30,091 nucleotides of DNA from Fimenecus sp964557975. GTDB taxonomy: Bacteria > Bacillota > Clostridia > Oscillospirales > Acutalibacteraceae. The stretch is taken from the NCBI GenBank assembly GCA_964557975.1, contig CAZLCG010000022.1, positions 1-30,091 on the forward strand. The letters run 5' to 3'. A model generated the notes under the pieces. It was not told the DNA's origin, made no database searches, and saw only the letters and a program-made list of their open reading frames with translations. Position numbers and translations under genes: made by a program. Positions 14,941 through 21,971 of the stretch are shown here, piece by piece. Each line of letters starts with the position of its first letter. Position 1 is the first letter of the stretch.

Positions 14941-17451
14941 TTATTTTTTACCGTTTATGCCTTTTGTAAGCTTTGTCGCCTCTTTATAAGGCTTAACAAG
15001 CATATAAACCATACCAGCGAGAATTGCCACCGCAAAAATAAGCCCGACTATGCTTACATCGCCCGTGAACAGCTTACCGAACTGGTTAATCATAAGCGCT
15101 ATACAGTAAGCAAAACCGCATTGATAACCGATTGCGAACCAAGTCCACTTCGCGTTGTTCATTTCTCTCTTGATCGCGCCGATTGCGGCAAAGCAGGGAG
15201 CGCACAGAAGGTTGAAAACAAGGAACGAGAAGCCTGTTACGCCGTTAAATACGGACGCGAGCGTTGTATATACGTTGCCCGAAGCGCCGTAAAGTATGCC
15301 CATAGTGCCGACGATATTTTCTTTTGCGACAAGACCGGTAATAGAAGCAACCGCCGCCTGCCATGTGCCCCAGCCGAGAGGCTTGAATATCCATGCAAGC
15401 ACTCCGCCGATTGCGGCAAGTATTGAGCAGTCGATTTCGCTTTCGTCCAGCATTTTGAACGAGCCGTCAACAACGCCGAAGTAGGTTGTAAACCAAACAA
15501 AAATTGTTGAAAGAAGGATAATTGTGCCTGCCTTCTTAATGAACGACCAGCCTCTTTCCCACATTGAACGCAAAACGTTTTTGAGAGTGGGCCAATGGTA
15601 TGCGGGAAGCTCCATAACAAACGGAGCGGGCTCGCCCGAGAACATCTTAGTCTTTTTAAGAATAATACCCGAAATGATAATTGCCGCCATACCGATGAAA
15701 TATGCGGAGGTTGAAACCAAAGCGCTTCCGCCGAAAATCGCGCCGGCAATCATAGCGATAAACGGAACCTTTGCGCCGCAGGGAATAAACGTCGTTGTCA
15801 TAATTGTCATACGGCGGTCACGCTCGTTTTCGATTGTCCTTGAAGCCATAATTCCCGGAACGCCGCAGCCGACGCCGACAAGCATAGGAATGAAGCTCTT
15901 GCCCGAAAGACCGAATCTGCGGAAAATACGGTCAAGCACGAACGCAATACGCGACATATATCCGCACGCCTCTAAGAAAGCGAGCAATAAGAACAGAACA
16001 AGCATCTGAGGAACGAAGCCCAATACAGCGCCTACGCCCGCTACAATACCGTCGTTTATAAGGCCGCTGAGCCAATCCGCTGCATTTAATTTTTCAAGCG
16101 CGGCGCCGACAAGCACGGGAATACCGGGTACCCATACGCCGTATTCGGAGGTGTCGGGAGCGCCGTAATTGCCTTTATAATCCGTATCGAGATACTGTGA
16201 AACAGCCTCCTCCAAATCGCCCTTTGAAGTGTCGGTAACCTCGGTTACCTCAAGGGTTTCCTCGTCCTCTAATTCGTATGTGACCGACGCGTCCTCCGGC
16301 GTTAACGAAACAAGCTCGGTAAGAGCCGCCTCGGCGTTTTCTTCGCTGTAATCCTCCGATTCGGCGTCAAGCGCTTCGGCAATATCGTCATTACCGTATT
16401 CGGCAACGAAGCCGTCGATAATTTGGTCGGTATCGCCGTAGTTTTCGGCTGCTTCTTCATATTTTGACGAGCCTATACCGAACAAATGCCAGCCGTCGCC
16501 GAACAGTCCGTCATTCGCCCAATCGGTTGCCGCCGCGCCTACCGTAACCATTGATATGTAGTAAACCAAAAACATTACGATCGCAAAAATGGGAAGTCCG
16601 AGCCAGCGGTTGGTAACGACCTTGTCTATTTTGTCCGAAACCGACATCTGCCCCGCGTTCTTTTTCTTGTAGCATCCCTTTAAAATCGAGGCTATGTAAA
16701 CATACCTCTCATTGGTGATAATGCTTTCCGCGTCATCGTCAAGTTCTTCCTCGGCAGCCTTTATATCAAGCTCAATGTGTGACAAAACATCGCCGCTTAT
16801 ATTCAATTGCTCTAAAACCTTGTCGTCACGTTCAAAAATTTTAACCGCATACCAGCGCTGCTGTTCTGAAGGCACATTATTAAGCGCAGCTTCCTCAATG
16901 TGAGCCAAAGCATGCTCAACAACGCCCGAGAAGGTGTGCATAGGTACGGTTTTCGTTCCCTTTGCCGCGCTGATCGCCGCTTCCGCCGCCTCGGTAATAC
17001 CCGTGCCTTTAAGCGCCGAGATTTCAACGACCTTGCAGCCAAGCTCACGGCTCAATTCCTCAATGTTTATCTTGTCGCCGTTCTTTTTTACAATATCAAT
17101 CATATTTACGGCAACGACAACGGGAATGCCAAGCTCTGTAAGCTGCGTAGTCAAATAAAGGTTTCTTTCAAGGTTCGTGCCGTCAACAATATTAAGTATT
17201 GCGTCGGGACGCTCCGATATTAAATAATTTCTTGCTACTACCTCCTCCATAGTGTACGGAGAAAGCGAATAGATACCGGGAAGGTCGGTAATTATTACCC
17301 CGTCGTGCTTTTTAAGCTTGCCCTCTTTCTTTTCAACCGTAACGCCGGGCCAGTTGCCTACAAATTGATTTGACCCCGTGAGGCTGTTGAAAAGCGTTGT
17401 TTTACCGCTGTTGGGATTGCCCGCAAGAGCAATTCTCAGTTCATTAGCCAT
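14941..17451 (-). CDS. feoB: Ferrous iron transporter FeoB
   Basis: Membrane GTPase-permease that imports Fe2+. The N-terminal G domain shows GNPNSGKT (11-18), the G2 region NWPGVT, DLPG (56-59) and NMID (116-119). Transmembrane helices begin at about residue 284. GFVPQMLVLFLLLAFLEACGYMSR and SFIPMLVGVGCGVPGIMASRTIE are the characteristic Gate-type core motifs. At 836 aa it is about 100 residues longer than common Firmicute FeoB. The excess lies at about 319-440, between the first helix (ending WANDGLFGDG) and VWVPGIPVLVGAALEKL, and is very rich in Glu and Asp. AAGGAG precedes the ATG. It is third in the operon, after an attenuator-like hairpin and a DtxR-type box. Confidence 0.95.
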   Translation of the reverse strand: MANELRIALAGNPNSGKTTLFNSLTGSNQFVGNWPGVTVEKKEGKLKKHDGVIITDLPGIYSLSPYTMEEVVARNYLISERPDAILNIVDGTNLERNLYLTTQLTELGIPVVVAVNMIDIVKKNGDKINIEELSRELGCKVVEISALKGTGITEAAEAAISAAKGTKTVPMHTFSGVVEHALAHIEEAALNNVPSEQQRWYAVKIFERDDKVLEQLNISGDVLSHIELDIKAAEEELDDDAESIITNERYVYIASILKGCYKKKNAGQMSVSDKIDKVVTNRWLGLPIFAIVMFLVYYISMVTVGAAATDWANDGLFGDGWHLFGIGSSKYEEAAENYGDTDQIIDGFVAEYGNDDIAEALDAESEDYSEENAEAALTELVSLTPEDASVTYELEDEETLEVTEVTDTSKGDLEEAVSQYLDTDYKGNYGAPDTSEYGVWVPGIPVLVGAALEKLNAADWLSGLINDGIVAGVGAVLGFVPQMLVLFLLLAFLEACGYMSRIAFVLDRIFRRFGLSGKSFIPMLVGVGCGVPGIMASRTIENERDRRMTIMTTTFIPCGAKVPFIAMIAGAIFGGSALVSTSAYFIGMAAIIISGIILKKTKMFSGEPAPFVMELPAYHWPTLKNVLRSMWERGWSFIKKAGTIILLSTIFVWFTTYFGVVDGSFKMLDESEIDCSILAAIGGVLAWIFKPLGWGTWQAAVASITGLVAKENIVGTMGILYGASGNVYTTLASVFNGVTGFSFLVFNLLCAPCFAAIGAIKREMNNAKWTWFAIGYQCGFAYCIALMINQFGKLFTGDVSIVGLIFAVAILAGMVYMLVKPYKEATKLTKGINGKK

Positions 17452-17468
17452 AATTCCACTCCTTAATT

Positions 17469-17486
17469 AGTTAGAGGCGACTAACC
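17469..17486. promoter_or_regulatory. DtxR-type operator box 4, before feoB
   Basis: AGTTAGAGGCGACTAACC: TTAG and CTAA separated by six bases, the same geometry as the three boxes at the feo promoter. It lies 17 bases upstream of the feoB start codon, inside the operon, and may allow feoB to be controlled separately. Confidence 0.6.
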
Positions 17487-17494
17487 GCTTGCTC

Positions 17495-17518
17495 AAAAAA
17501 GCAGAGGCGGAAACCTCT
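17495..17518 (-). terminator. Attenuator-like hairpin between feoA2 and feoB
   Basis: On the minus strand AGAGG (17518-17514) pairs with CCTCT (17507-17503) over a six-base loop, followed by GC and six U. It would terminate part of the transcripts after feoA2. The same AGAGG can also pair with CCTCT inside operator box 4, an alternative fold. Confidence 0.5.
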
Positions 17519-17528
17519 TTATTTTTTG

Positions 17529-17747
17529 TCAGATTTCTATCATTTCTGCGTCAGCTTTTCTGATTGAAAGCTCAAAGCCCCTGACGGTAACCTCAATCGG
17601 GTCGCCGAGCGGCGCATATTTGCGGATATAGATTTCAGCTCCCCTTGTGATGCCCATATCCATTATACGGCGTTTTACTGCGCCTTCGCCGTGGAGCTTA
17701 ACGACCTTAACGGTCTCGCCCACCTTTGCTTCCTTCAGCGTTTTCAT
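17529..17747 (-). CDS. feoA: FeoA domain protein, second copy
   Basis: SH3-like FeoA protein of 72 aa that assists FeoB. It shows TLKEAKVGETVKVVKLHGEGAVKRRIMDMGITRGAEI and a C-terminal RGFELSIRKADAEMIEI, the usual FeoA fold (MDMG-T-G motif). A longer frame to 17819 overlaps the other feoA gene; the ATG at 17745-17747 was chosen because AAGGAGG lies 8 bases upstream and the protein then has the normal family length. It starts 13 bases after feoA1. The two FeoA proteins are only distantly alike, as is common in clostridial feoAAB operons. Confidence 0.9.
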   Translation of the reverse strand: MKTLKEAKVGETVKVVKLHGEGAVKRRIMDMGITRGAEIYIRKYAPLGDPIEVTVRGFELSIRKADAEMIEI

Positions 17748-17760
17748 TACTCTTTCCTCC

Positions 17761-17973
17761 TTAAACCATAATTTTGCCCGCCATCTCACGGCTGATGGCA
17801 ACGCGGGTTTCTTTGACATTTACAATAAGGTTTCCAAGCATTTCGGAAACCACCGTTACATTACCGCCGGCAACAAAGCCCAAATCCTCTAAGTGCTTTT
17901 TTGTTTCCGGATTACCGCCGACCTTTAATATAATATTCTCTTCGCCGACGGGTGCAAGAGTTAACGGCATCAT
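17761..17973 (-). CDS. feoA: FeoA domain protein, first gene of the feo operon
   Basis: FeoA protein of 70 aa with the pattern MPLTLAPVGEENIILKVGG, then HLEDLGFVAGGNVTVVSE and ISREMAGKIMV. It is the first gene after the feo promoter and three operator boxes. Two adjacent ATG codons (17973 and 17970) are possible starts; GGAGG lies 5 and 8 bases before them, so the second may be the one used. It is expected to interact with the FeoB G domain at the cytosolic face. Confidence 0.9.
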   Translation of the reverse strand: MMPLTLAPVGEENIILKVGGNPETKKHLEDLGFVAGGNVTVVSEMLGNLIVNVKETRVAISREMAGKIMV

Positions 17974-17996
17974 AAGAGCCTCCTTGTAAATACACG

Positions 17997-18014
17997 GGTT
18001 AGCGTTTGCTAACC
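17997..18014. promoter_or_regulatory. DtxR-type operator box 1 of the feo operon
   Basis: Perfect palindrome GGTTAGC-gttt-GCTAACC in the 5' leader of feoA1, about 25 bases upstream of its start. The right half is followed by another TAAC. Confidence 0.75.
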
Positions 18015-18031
18015 TAACTTTAAAAAATAAA

Positions 18032-18049
18032 GATTAGCAACAACTAACT
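18032..18049. promoter_or_regulatory. DtxR-type operator box 2 of the feo operon
   Basis: GATTAGC-aaca-ACTAACT: the TTAG-N6-CTAA core is intact and the outer bases are imperfect. Its centre is exactly 35 bases from that of box 1. Confidence 0.65.
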
Positions 18050-18066
18050 CAAAGCCATTAAATAAT

Positions 18067-18084
18067 GGTTAGCCTTATCTAACC
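18067..18084. promoter_or_regulatory. DtxR-type operator box 3 of the feo operon
   Basis: GGTTAGC-ctta-TCTAACC. Its centre is exactly 35 bases from that of box 2. It begins at the predicted transcription start (about 18085), an effective place for a repressor. Confidence 0.72.
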
Positions 18085-18091
18085 AAAATAA

Positions 18092-18120
18092 ATTCTATCA
18101 CCCGTACCGTTAAATGTCAA
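18092..18120 (-). promoter_or_regulatory. feo operon promoter
   Basis: On the minus strand a perfect TTGACA (18120-18115), 17 bases, TAGAAT (18097-18092). The transcript would carry a leader of about 110 bases that contains all three operator boxes. Confidence 0.82.
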
Positions 18121-18249
18121 GGATAATTTAAAAAATTTTAAATCATTTTAAATATTTAGCAATCTCTTTAAATTTTTTGATAAAATCATATGAAAGTTTG
18201 TTAAAAATATCCTTAAATATAGTTTACATAAATTGCTTTGAGCGGTAAT

Positions 18250-18278
18250 AAAAAGCGCCTCGGCTTTAACCGAAGCGC
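18250..18278 (-). terminator. Terminator of the putative RNA
   Basis: On the minus strand GCGCTTCGG (18278-18270) pairs with CCGAGGCGC (18263-18255), with one G.U, over a six-base loop, followed by TTTTTATTA. Confidence 0.85.
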
Positions 18279-18389
18279 GGACGACCCGCCGTTTCGGCGG
18301 CAGAGAGATTGCTCCCTTTAAGGCGGCGGGCTTAATCCGTTCGCAGACATCGGTTCGGGAGAGCTTGCCCGAGCGTTGCTCGGACTTAA
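18252..18389 (-). ncRNA. Putative structured RNA between MATE and feo genes
   Basis: A GC-rich island in an AT-rich spacer with no reading frame. On the minus strand it contains, in order, a hairpin CCGAGC-aac-GCTCGG, a GGG...CCC element, GGGAG-caat-CTCTC, CCGCCG-aaa-CGGCGG, and an intrinsic terminator ending in a U-run. Two stems have G.U pairs on the minus strand that would be mismatches on the plus strand, which supports this orientation. The 3' strand CGGCGGG can pair instead with CCCGCCG about 35 bases upstream, giving two exclusive folds. A TTGACA at 18413-18418 lies upstream, but the -10 at 17 bases (AGGTAT) is poor. I could not match it to 6S RNA, SRP RNA, tmRNA, RNase P or a riboswitch class by eye. 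It may instead be the 3' UTR of the MATE gene. Confidence 0.6.
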
Positions 18390-18431
18390 ATACCTTATAC
18401 AGCCTGCGGCACTGTCAAATTTTTAATAAAA

Positions 18432-19850
18432 TCAAGATTTTTGCAAATCATCCGACGGTGAATCCGACAACTGCTTATAGGTAGCAAAAATTATGCACGC
18501 CGAAACAACAGCGGTTAAAATATCGGACGCGGGCATTGAATATAAAACCCCGTCAAGCCCGAAGAAAACCGGCAGCAGAAGCGCGAAGCCCACGCCGAAT
18601 ACAATTTCCCTTATCATTGAAAGAGCCGTTGACGCAGCCGCCTTTCCCATTGCCTGAAGGAAAATAAACGACGCCTTGTTTATGCATGCGAAAATAATCA
18701 TACACAGATAAATTCTGAACGCCTTTATTGCAAAATCCGTATAATAAACGCTCTCGTTTTTCGCGCCGAAAACCGAAATAAGCAGTTTGGGAAACACCTC
18801 GACTGTAATAAGCGCCGCCGCGCCGACCGCTGCTTCGCTTAAAAGCAAAAGCGAAAACAGTTTTTTTACCCTGCTTTTATGTCCCGCTCCCATATTGTAA
18901 CCTACAATGGGAATACAACCCGCTGCCATACCTACTACAACGGATATTACGATTTGAAAGAATTTCATTACGATTCCGACAACTGCCATAGGAATTTGCG
19001 CGTACTGCTCCTGACCGAATATTTCATCGACAGCGCCGTATTTTCTAATCATATTGTTAATCGCCGCCATTGCCGCAACAAGCGAAATCTGCGAAAGGAA
19101 GCTGCAAATGCCGAGTACAGCCGTCCTGCCCGATATTTCGGGATTTATTTTAAATTCACGCTTTGTAAGCTTAACGGTCTTTGTTTGGAACAAATAAATT
19201 ATGCTGAGAATTGCGGTAACCGCTTGACCTATGACCGTTGCGACAGCCGCGCCCTTCATTCCCCATTTTATTACGAAAATGAAAATAGGATCGAGAATAA
19301 TATTGGTTACAGCGCCTGCGAGAGTAGAAATCATTGCAAATTTCGGACTGCCGTCCGCCCTTATGATCGGGTTCATTGCCTGACCGAACATATAAAAAGG
19401 TATTCCGAGAGTAATAAAGAAAAAATACTCCTTAGAATAGGAAAATGTTTCTGCATTTACCGTCCCTCCGAACGCCGTTATGATTTCATCGCTGAAAATA
19501 AGGTACAGCGCCGTTATAATAAGACTTGAAACAATTGTCAGAATTACCGCGTTACCCGCGCTTGTATTCGCCTCATCCGCTCTGTTTTTGCCGAGACTTA
19601 TGCTTACAAACGCACAGCAGCCGTCACCGAGCATAACCGCAACCGCAAGCGCTATAACGGTTAAAGGAAAAACCACCGTATTAGCCGCGTTGCCGTATGA
19701 GCCGAGATAATCAGCATTGGCAATAAAGATTTGGTCAACAATGTTGTATAACGCGCCTACAAGCAAAGATATAATGCAGGGAATCGAATACATTCGCATA
19801 AGCCTGCCGAGTTTTTCCTCCGCAAGGAAAGATTGATTTGACTGTTCCAT
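18432..19850 (-). CDS. MATE family exporter, MepA-like
   Basis: Second MATE antiporter of the window, 472 aa with about 12 helices. The N-terminal LGRLMRMYSIPCIISLLVGALYNIVDQIFIA and the later YNMGAGHKSRVKKL resemble the MepA branch of drug exporters, different from the MATE protein at 2955-4286. The start at 19850 (MEQSNQSF) was chosen because the longer frame to 19877 would translate the GGAGG ribosome site itself. It follows pckA in the same direction but has its own promoter (19929-19958). Its roughly 70-base leader contains a terminator-like hairpin directly before the ribosome site, so expression is probably attenuated. The substrate is not readable from sequence. Confidence 0.9.
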   Translation of the reverse strand: MEQSNQSFLAEEKLGRLMRMYSIPCIISLLVGALYNIVDQIFIANADYLGSYGNAANTVVFPLTVIALAVAVMLGDGCCAFVSISLGKNRADEANTSAGNAVILTIVSSLIITALYLIFSDEIITAFGGTVNAETFSYSKEYFFFITLGIPFYMFGQAMNPIIRADGSPKFAMISTLAGAVTNIILDPIFIFVIKWGMKGAAVATVIGQAVTAILSIIYLFQTKTVKLTKREFKINPEISGRTAVLGICSFLSQISLVAAMAAINNMIRKYGAVDEIFGQEQYAQIPMAVVGIVMKFFQIVISVVVGMAAGCIPIVGYNMGAGHKSRVKKLFSLLLLSEAAVGAAALITVEVFPKLLISVFGAKNESVYYTDFAIKAFRIYLCMIIFACINKASFIFLQAMGKAAASTALSMIREIVFGVGFALLLPVFFGLDGVLYSMPASDILTAVVSACIIFATYKQLSDSPSDDLQKS

Positions 19851-19860
19851 ATAACCTCCG

Positions 19861-19903
19861 AAAAAAATAACGCGCAAATCCGAAATAACCGGACTTACGC
19901 GTT
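19861..19903 (-). terminator. Terminator/attenuator in the MATE leader
   Basis: On the minus strand AACGCGTAAGTCCG (19903-19890) pairs with CGGATTTGCGCGTT (19882-19869), with two G.U pairs, over a seven-base loop, followed by ATTTTTTT and then the GGAGG site. Those G.U positions would be mismatches on the plus strand. It can end pckA read-through and also stop transcripts from the MATE promoter. Confidence 0.75.
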
Positions 19904-19928
19904 TTTATTATCGCTACTCGTTGAAATA

Positions 19929-19958
19929 ATTTTAACACATATTTTTTAAAATTTTCAA
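19929..19958 (-). promoter_or_regulatory. Promoter of the MepA-like MATE gene
   Basis: On the minus strand TTGAAA (19958-19953), 18 bases, TAAAAT (19934-19929), with TG one base before the -10. It lies between the pckA stop and the hairpin at 19869-19903. Confidence 0.65.
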
Positions 19959-19967
19959 GCAAAAATT

Positions 19968-21761
19968 TTATTTTTTAAGGTTTGCTTTAAGCGTTTCAAG
20001 ATTCTCTTTCATAGCCTCGGGAAGTCTGTCGCCGAACTTAGCGAAAAACTCCTCAATGCCTTTGACCTCATCATCCCAAAGACTGTTGTCAACATCAAGC
20101 AGCTTCTCGAGAGTTTCTTTTGAAACCTCGTCCTCAAGGCCTTCAAGGTTAATGTCATCGGCATAGGGAACATAACCGATTGCTGTTTCCTTAGCGTCAA
20201 CCTTACCCTCACAGCGCTTGATAATCCATTCAAGAACACGAAGGTTGTCGCCGAAGCCGGGCCACATAAAGTTGCCGTCCTCATCCTTTCTGAACCAGTT
20301 AACATTGAAAATCTTGGGTGCTTTATCAGGCTCAAGAGTTTTTCCGATGTCAATCCAATGCTGCCAATAATCCGCCATATTGTAGCCGCAGAACGGAAGC
20401 ATAGCCATCGGGTCGCGTCTTACAACGCCGACCGCACCTGCCGCCGCCGCCGTAGTTTCGGATGCAACCGTAGCGCCGACGAATACGCCGTGGTTCCAAT
20501 CTCTTGACTGATATACAAGGGGAGCAAGCTTAGCCCTTCTGCCGCCGAATACGAAGGCTGAAATCGGAACGCCCTGCGGATTGTTAAACTCCTTGCTGAC
20601 GCACGGACAGTTCTCTGCGGGAGCCGTGAAACGGCTGTTCGGATGAGCAAGGTTTTTGCCCTGCGCCTTCCACTCCGCTCCGTTAGTTTTGATTCCTGTC
20701 CACTCCTCGGCGTTAACAGGCGGATTTTTATCAAGACCCTCCCACCAAACGGTGTTGTTGTCGAGATTAAGGGCAACGTTTGTAAAAATCGTGCCTTTCT
20801 TTGTTGAAGCGAGAGCGTTCGGGTTTGATTTGTCGTTGGTTCCGGGAGCAACGCCGAAAAAGCCGTTTTCGGGGTTGATTGCGTAAAGTCTGCCGTCCGG
20901 ACCTTTCTTTATCCATGAAATATCGTCGCCGACAGTCCAAACCTTATAGCCTTTTTTACGGTAGCCCTCGGGCGGAATCAGCATTGCAAGATTTGTCTTG
21001 CCGCAGGCGGACGGGAAAGCGGCGCAGATATATTTAACATCGCCGTTAGGATATTCAATGCCCAAAATAAGCATATGCTCTGCCTGCCAGCCTTCGTTTT
21101 TGCCCTGATAAGAAGCAATACGCAGAGCAAAGCACTTTTTGCCGAGAAGGACGTTTCCGCCGTATGCCGAGTTAACGGAAATAATCGTGTTATCCTCGGG
21201 GAACTGACAAATCCATCTCTTTTCGGGGTCAACGCTGCATTTGCAGTGAAGACCGCGAACCCAGTCGTTTGAATCGCCGAGAGCGTCAAGAACATTCTTG
21301 CCCACACGGGTCATGATCGCCATATTAAGAACAACATAAATCGAGTCGGTAAGCTCAATGCCCGCCTTTGCGAGCGGTGAACCGACAGGACCCATTGAAT
21401 AGGGAATTACATACATCGTCCTGCCCTGATAGCTGTTTCTTGCAATATCGTAAAGCATTTTATATGCTTTTTCGGGTTCCATCCAGTGGTTTGTCGGGCC
21501 TGCGTCCTCTTCTGTCTTGGAGCAGATAAGAGTTCTGTCCTCAACACGCGCAACGTCGTTAGGCGCTGTTCTGTGATAAAGACAGCCGGGGAGCAAATCC
21601 TCATTTAGCTTTCTCATTTCGCCCGTTTTGCAAGCCTCCTCGCGAAGCTGTTCAAGCTGTTCCTCACTGCCGTCGATCCATACAATTCCGTCGGGCTTTA
21701 CGAGGTCGGCTTTTTCTTCAATCCAAGACAAAATGCTTTTATTTGTGGTAAGTGCCGCCAT
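19968..21761 (-). CDS. pckA: Phosphoenolpyruvate carboxykinase, GTP-dependent
   Basis: Catalyses oxaloacetate + GTP = PEP + CO2 + GDP (EC 4.1.1.32), cytosolic. In rumen and gut clostridia it often runs toward oxaloacetate. The 597-aa length and the P-loop AAFPSACGKTNLAML, with the reactive Cys253 and Lys255, identify the GTP type rather than the ATP type. Other motifs are SVNSAYGGN, FGGRRAKLAPLVYQ, and FNVNWFRKDEDGNFMWPGFGDN. The longer frame to 21857 overlaps the promoter; the ATG at 21759-21761, with AAAGGAG 8 bases upstream, gives the normal N-terminus. It stands between tsaD and the MATE gene with its own promoter and a leader of about 90 bases holding two small palindromes. Confidence 0.96.
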   Translation of the reverse strand: MAALTTNKSILSWIEEKADLVKPDGIVWIDGSEEQLEQLREEACKTGEMRKLNEDLLPGCLYHRTAPNDVARVEDRTLICSKTEEDAGPTNHWMEPEKAYKMLYDIARNSYQGRTMYVIPYSMGPVGSPLAKAGIELTDSIYVVLNMAIMTRVGKNVLDALGDSNDWVRGLHCKCSVDPEKRWICQFPEDNTIISVNSAYGGNVLLGKKCFALRIASYQGKNEGWQAEHMLILGIEYPNGDVKYICAAFPSACGKTNLAMLIPPEGYRKKGYKVWTVGDDISWIKKGPDGRLYAINPENGFFGVAPGTNDKSNPNALASTKKGTIFTNVALNLDNNTVWWEGLDKNPPVNAEEWTGIKTNGAEWKAQGKNLAHPNSRFTAPAENCPCVSKEFNNPQGVPISAFVFGGRRAKLAPLVYQSRDWNHGVFVGATVASETTAAAAGAVGVVRRDPMAMLPFCGYNMADYWQHWIDIGKTLEPDKAPKIFNVNWFRKDEDGNFMWPGFGDNLRVLEWIIKRCEGKVDAKETAIGYVPYADDINLEGLEDEVSKETLEKLLDVDNSLWDDEVKGIEEFFAKFGDRLPEAMKENLETLKANLKK

Positions 21762-21859
21762 AGTTCTTTCTCCTTTGTAAATTCGGTTTATAGCCGAAAT
21801 AATTTTGCATAATTCAAAAGTGAAAAATTCACAATCCGAATTTTTCGCCATTGTCAAAC

Positions 21860-21888
21860 ATTATAATATAACCTGCCGAATTTTTCAA
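21860..21888 (-). promoter_or_regulatory. pckA promoter
   Basis: On the minus strand TTGAAA (21888-21883), 17 bases, TATAAT (21865-21860). The leader contains GTGAA-aaa-TTCAC (21820-21832) and TTCGG...CCGAA (21781-21797), which may be operator or RNA hairpins. Confidence 0.8.
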
Positions 21889-21899
21889 CCGCAAAATGT

Positions 21900-21932
21900 T
21901 AAAATATTATCAATATTTTACGGAATTTCCGT
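21900..21932. promoter_or_regulatory. Two adjacent palindromes upstream of pckA
   Basis: TAAAATATT-atc-AATATTTTA (21900-21920), then ACGGAA-t-TTCCGT (21920-21932), lie just upstream of the pckA -35 box and about 40 bases after the tsaD stop. They could be regulator sites for pckA; as a tsaD terminator they lack a T-run of the right placement. The binding protein is unknown. Confidence 0.4.
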
Positions 21933-21971
21933 TAACAATGAACAAAATGTTGTGTTTTGTCATAATATCGG

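Noticed and set aside
17747..17819. Longer start for feoA2 overlapping feoA1 by about 60 bases
   Set aside because: The ATG at 17747 has a better ribosome site and gives the normal FeoA length.
18252..18389. 6S RNA, SRP RNA or a known riboswitch as identity of the structured RNA
   Set aside because: The fold is several short local hairpins rather than the long bulged rod of 6S RNA. The SRP GGAAG/GCAGC loop is absent, and no riboswitch consensus was recognised.
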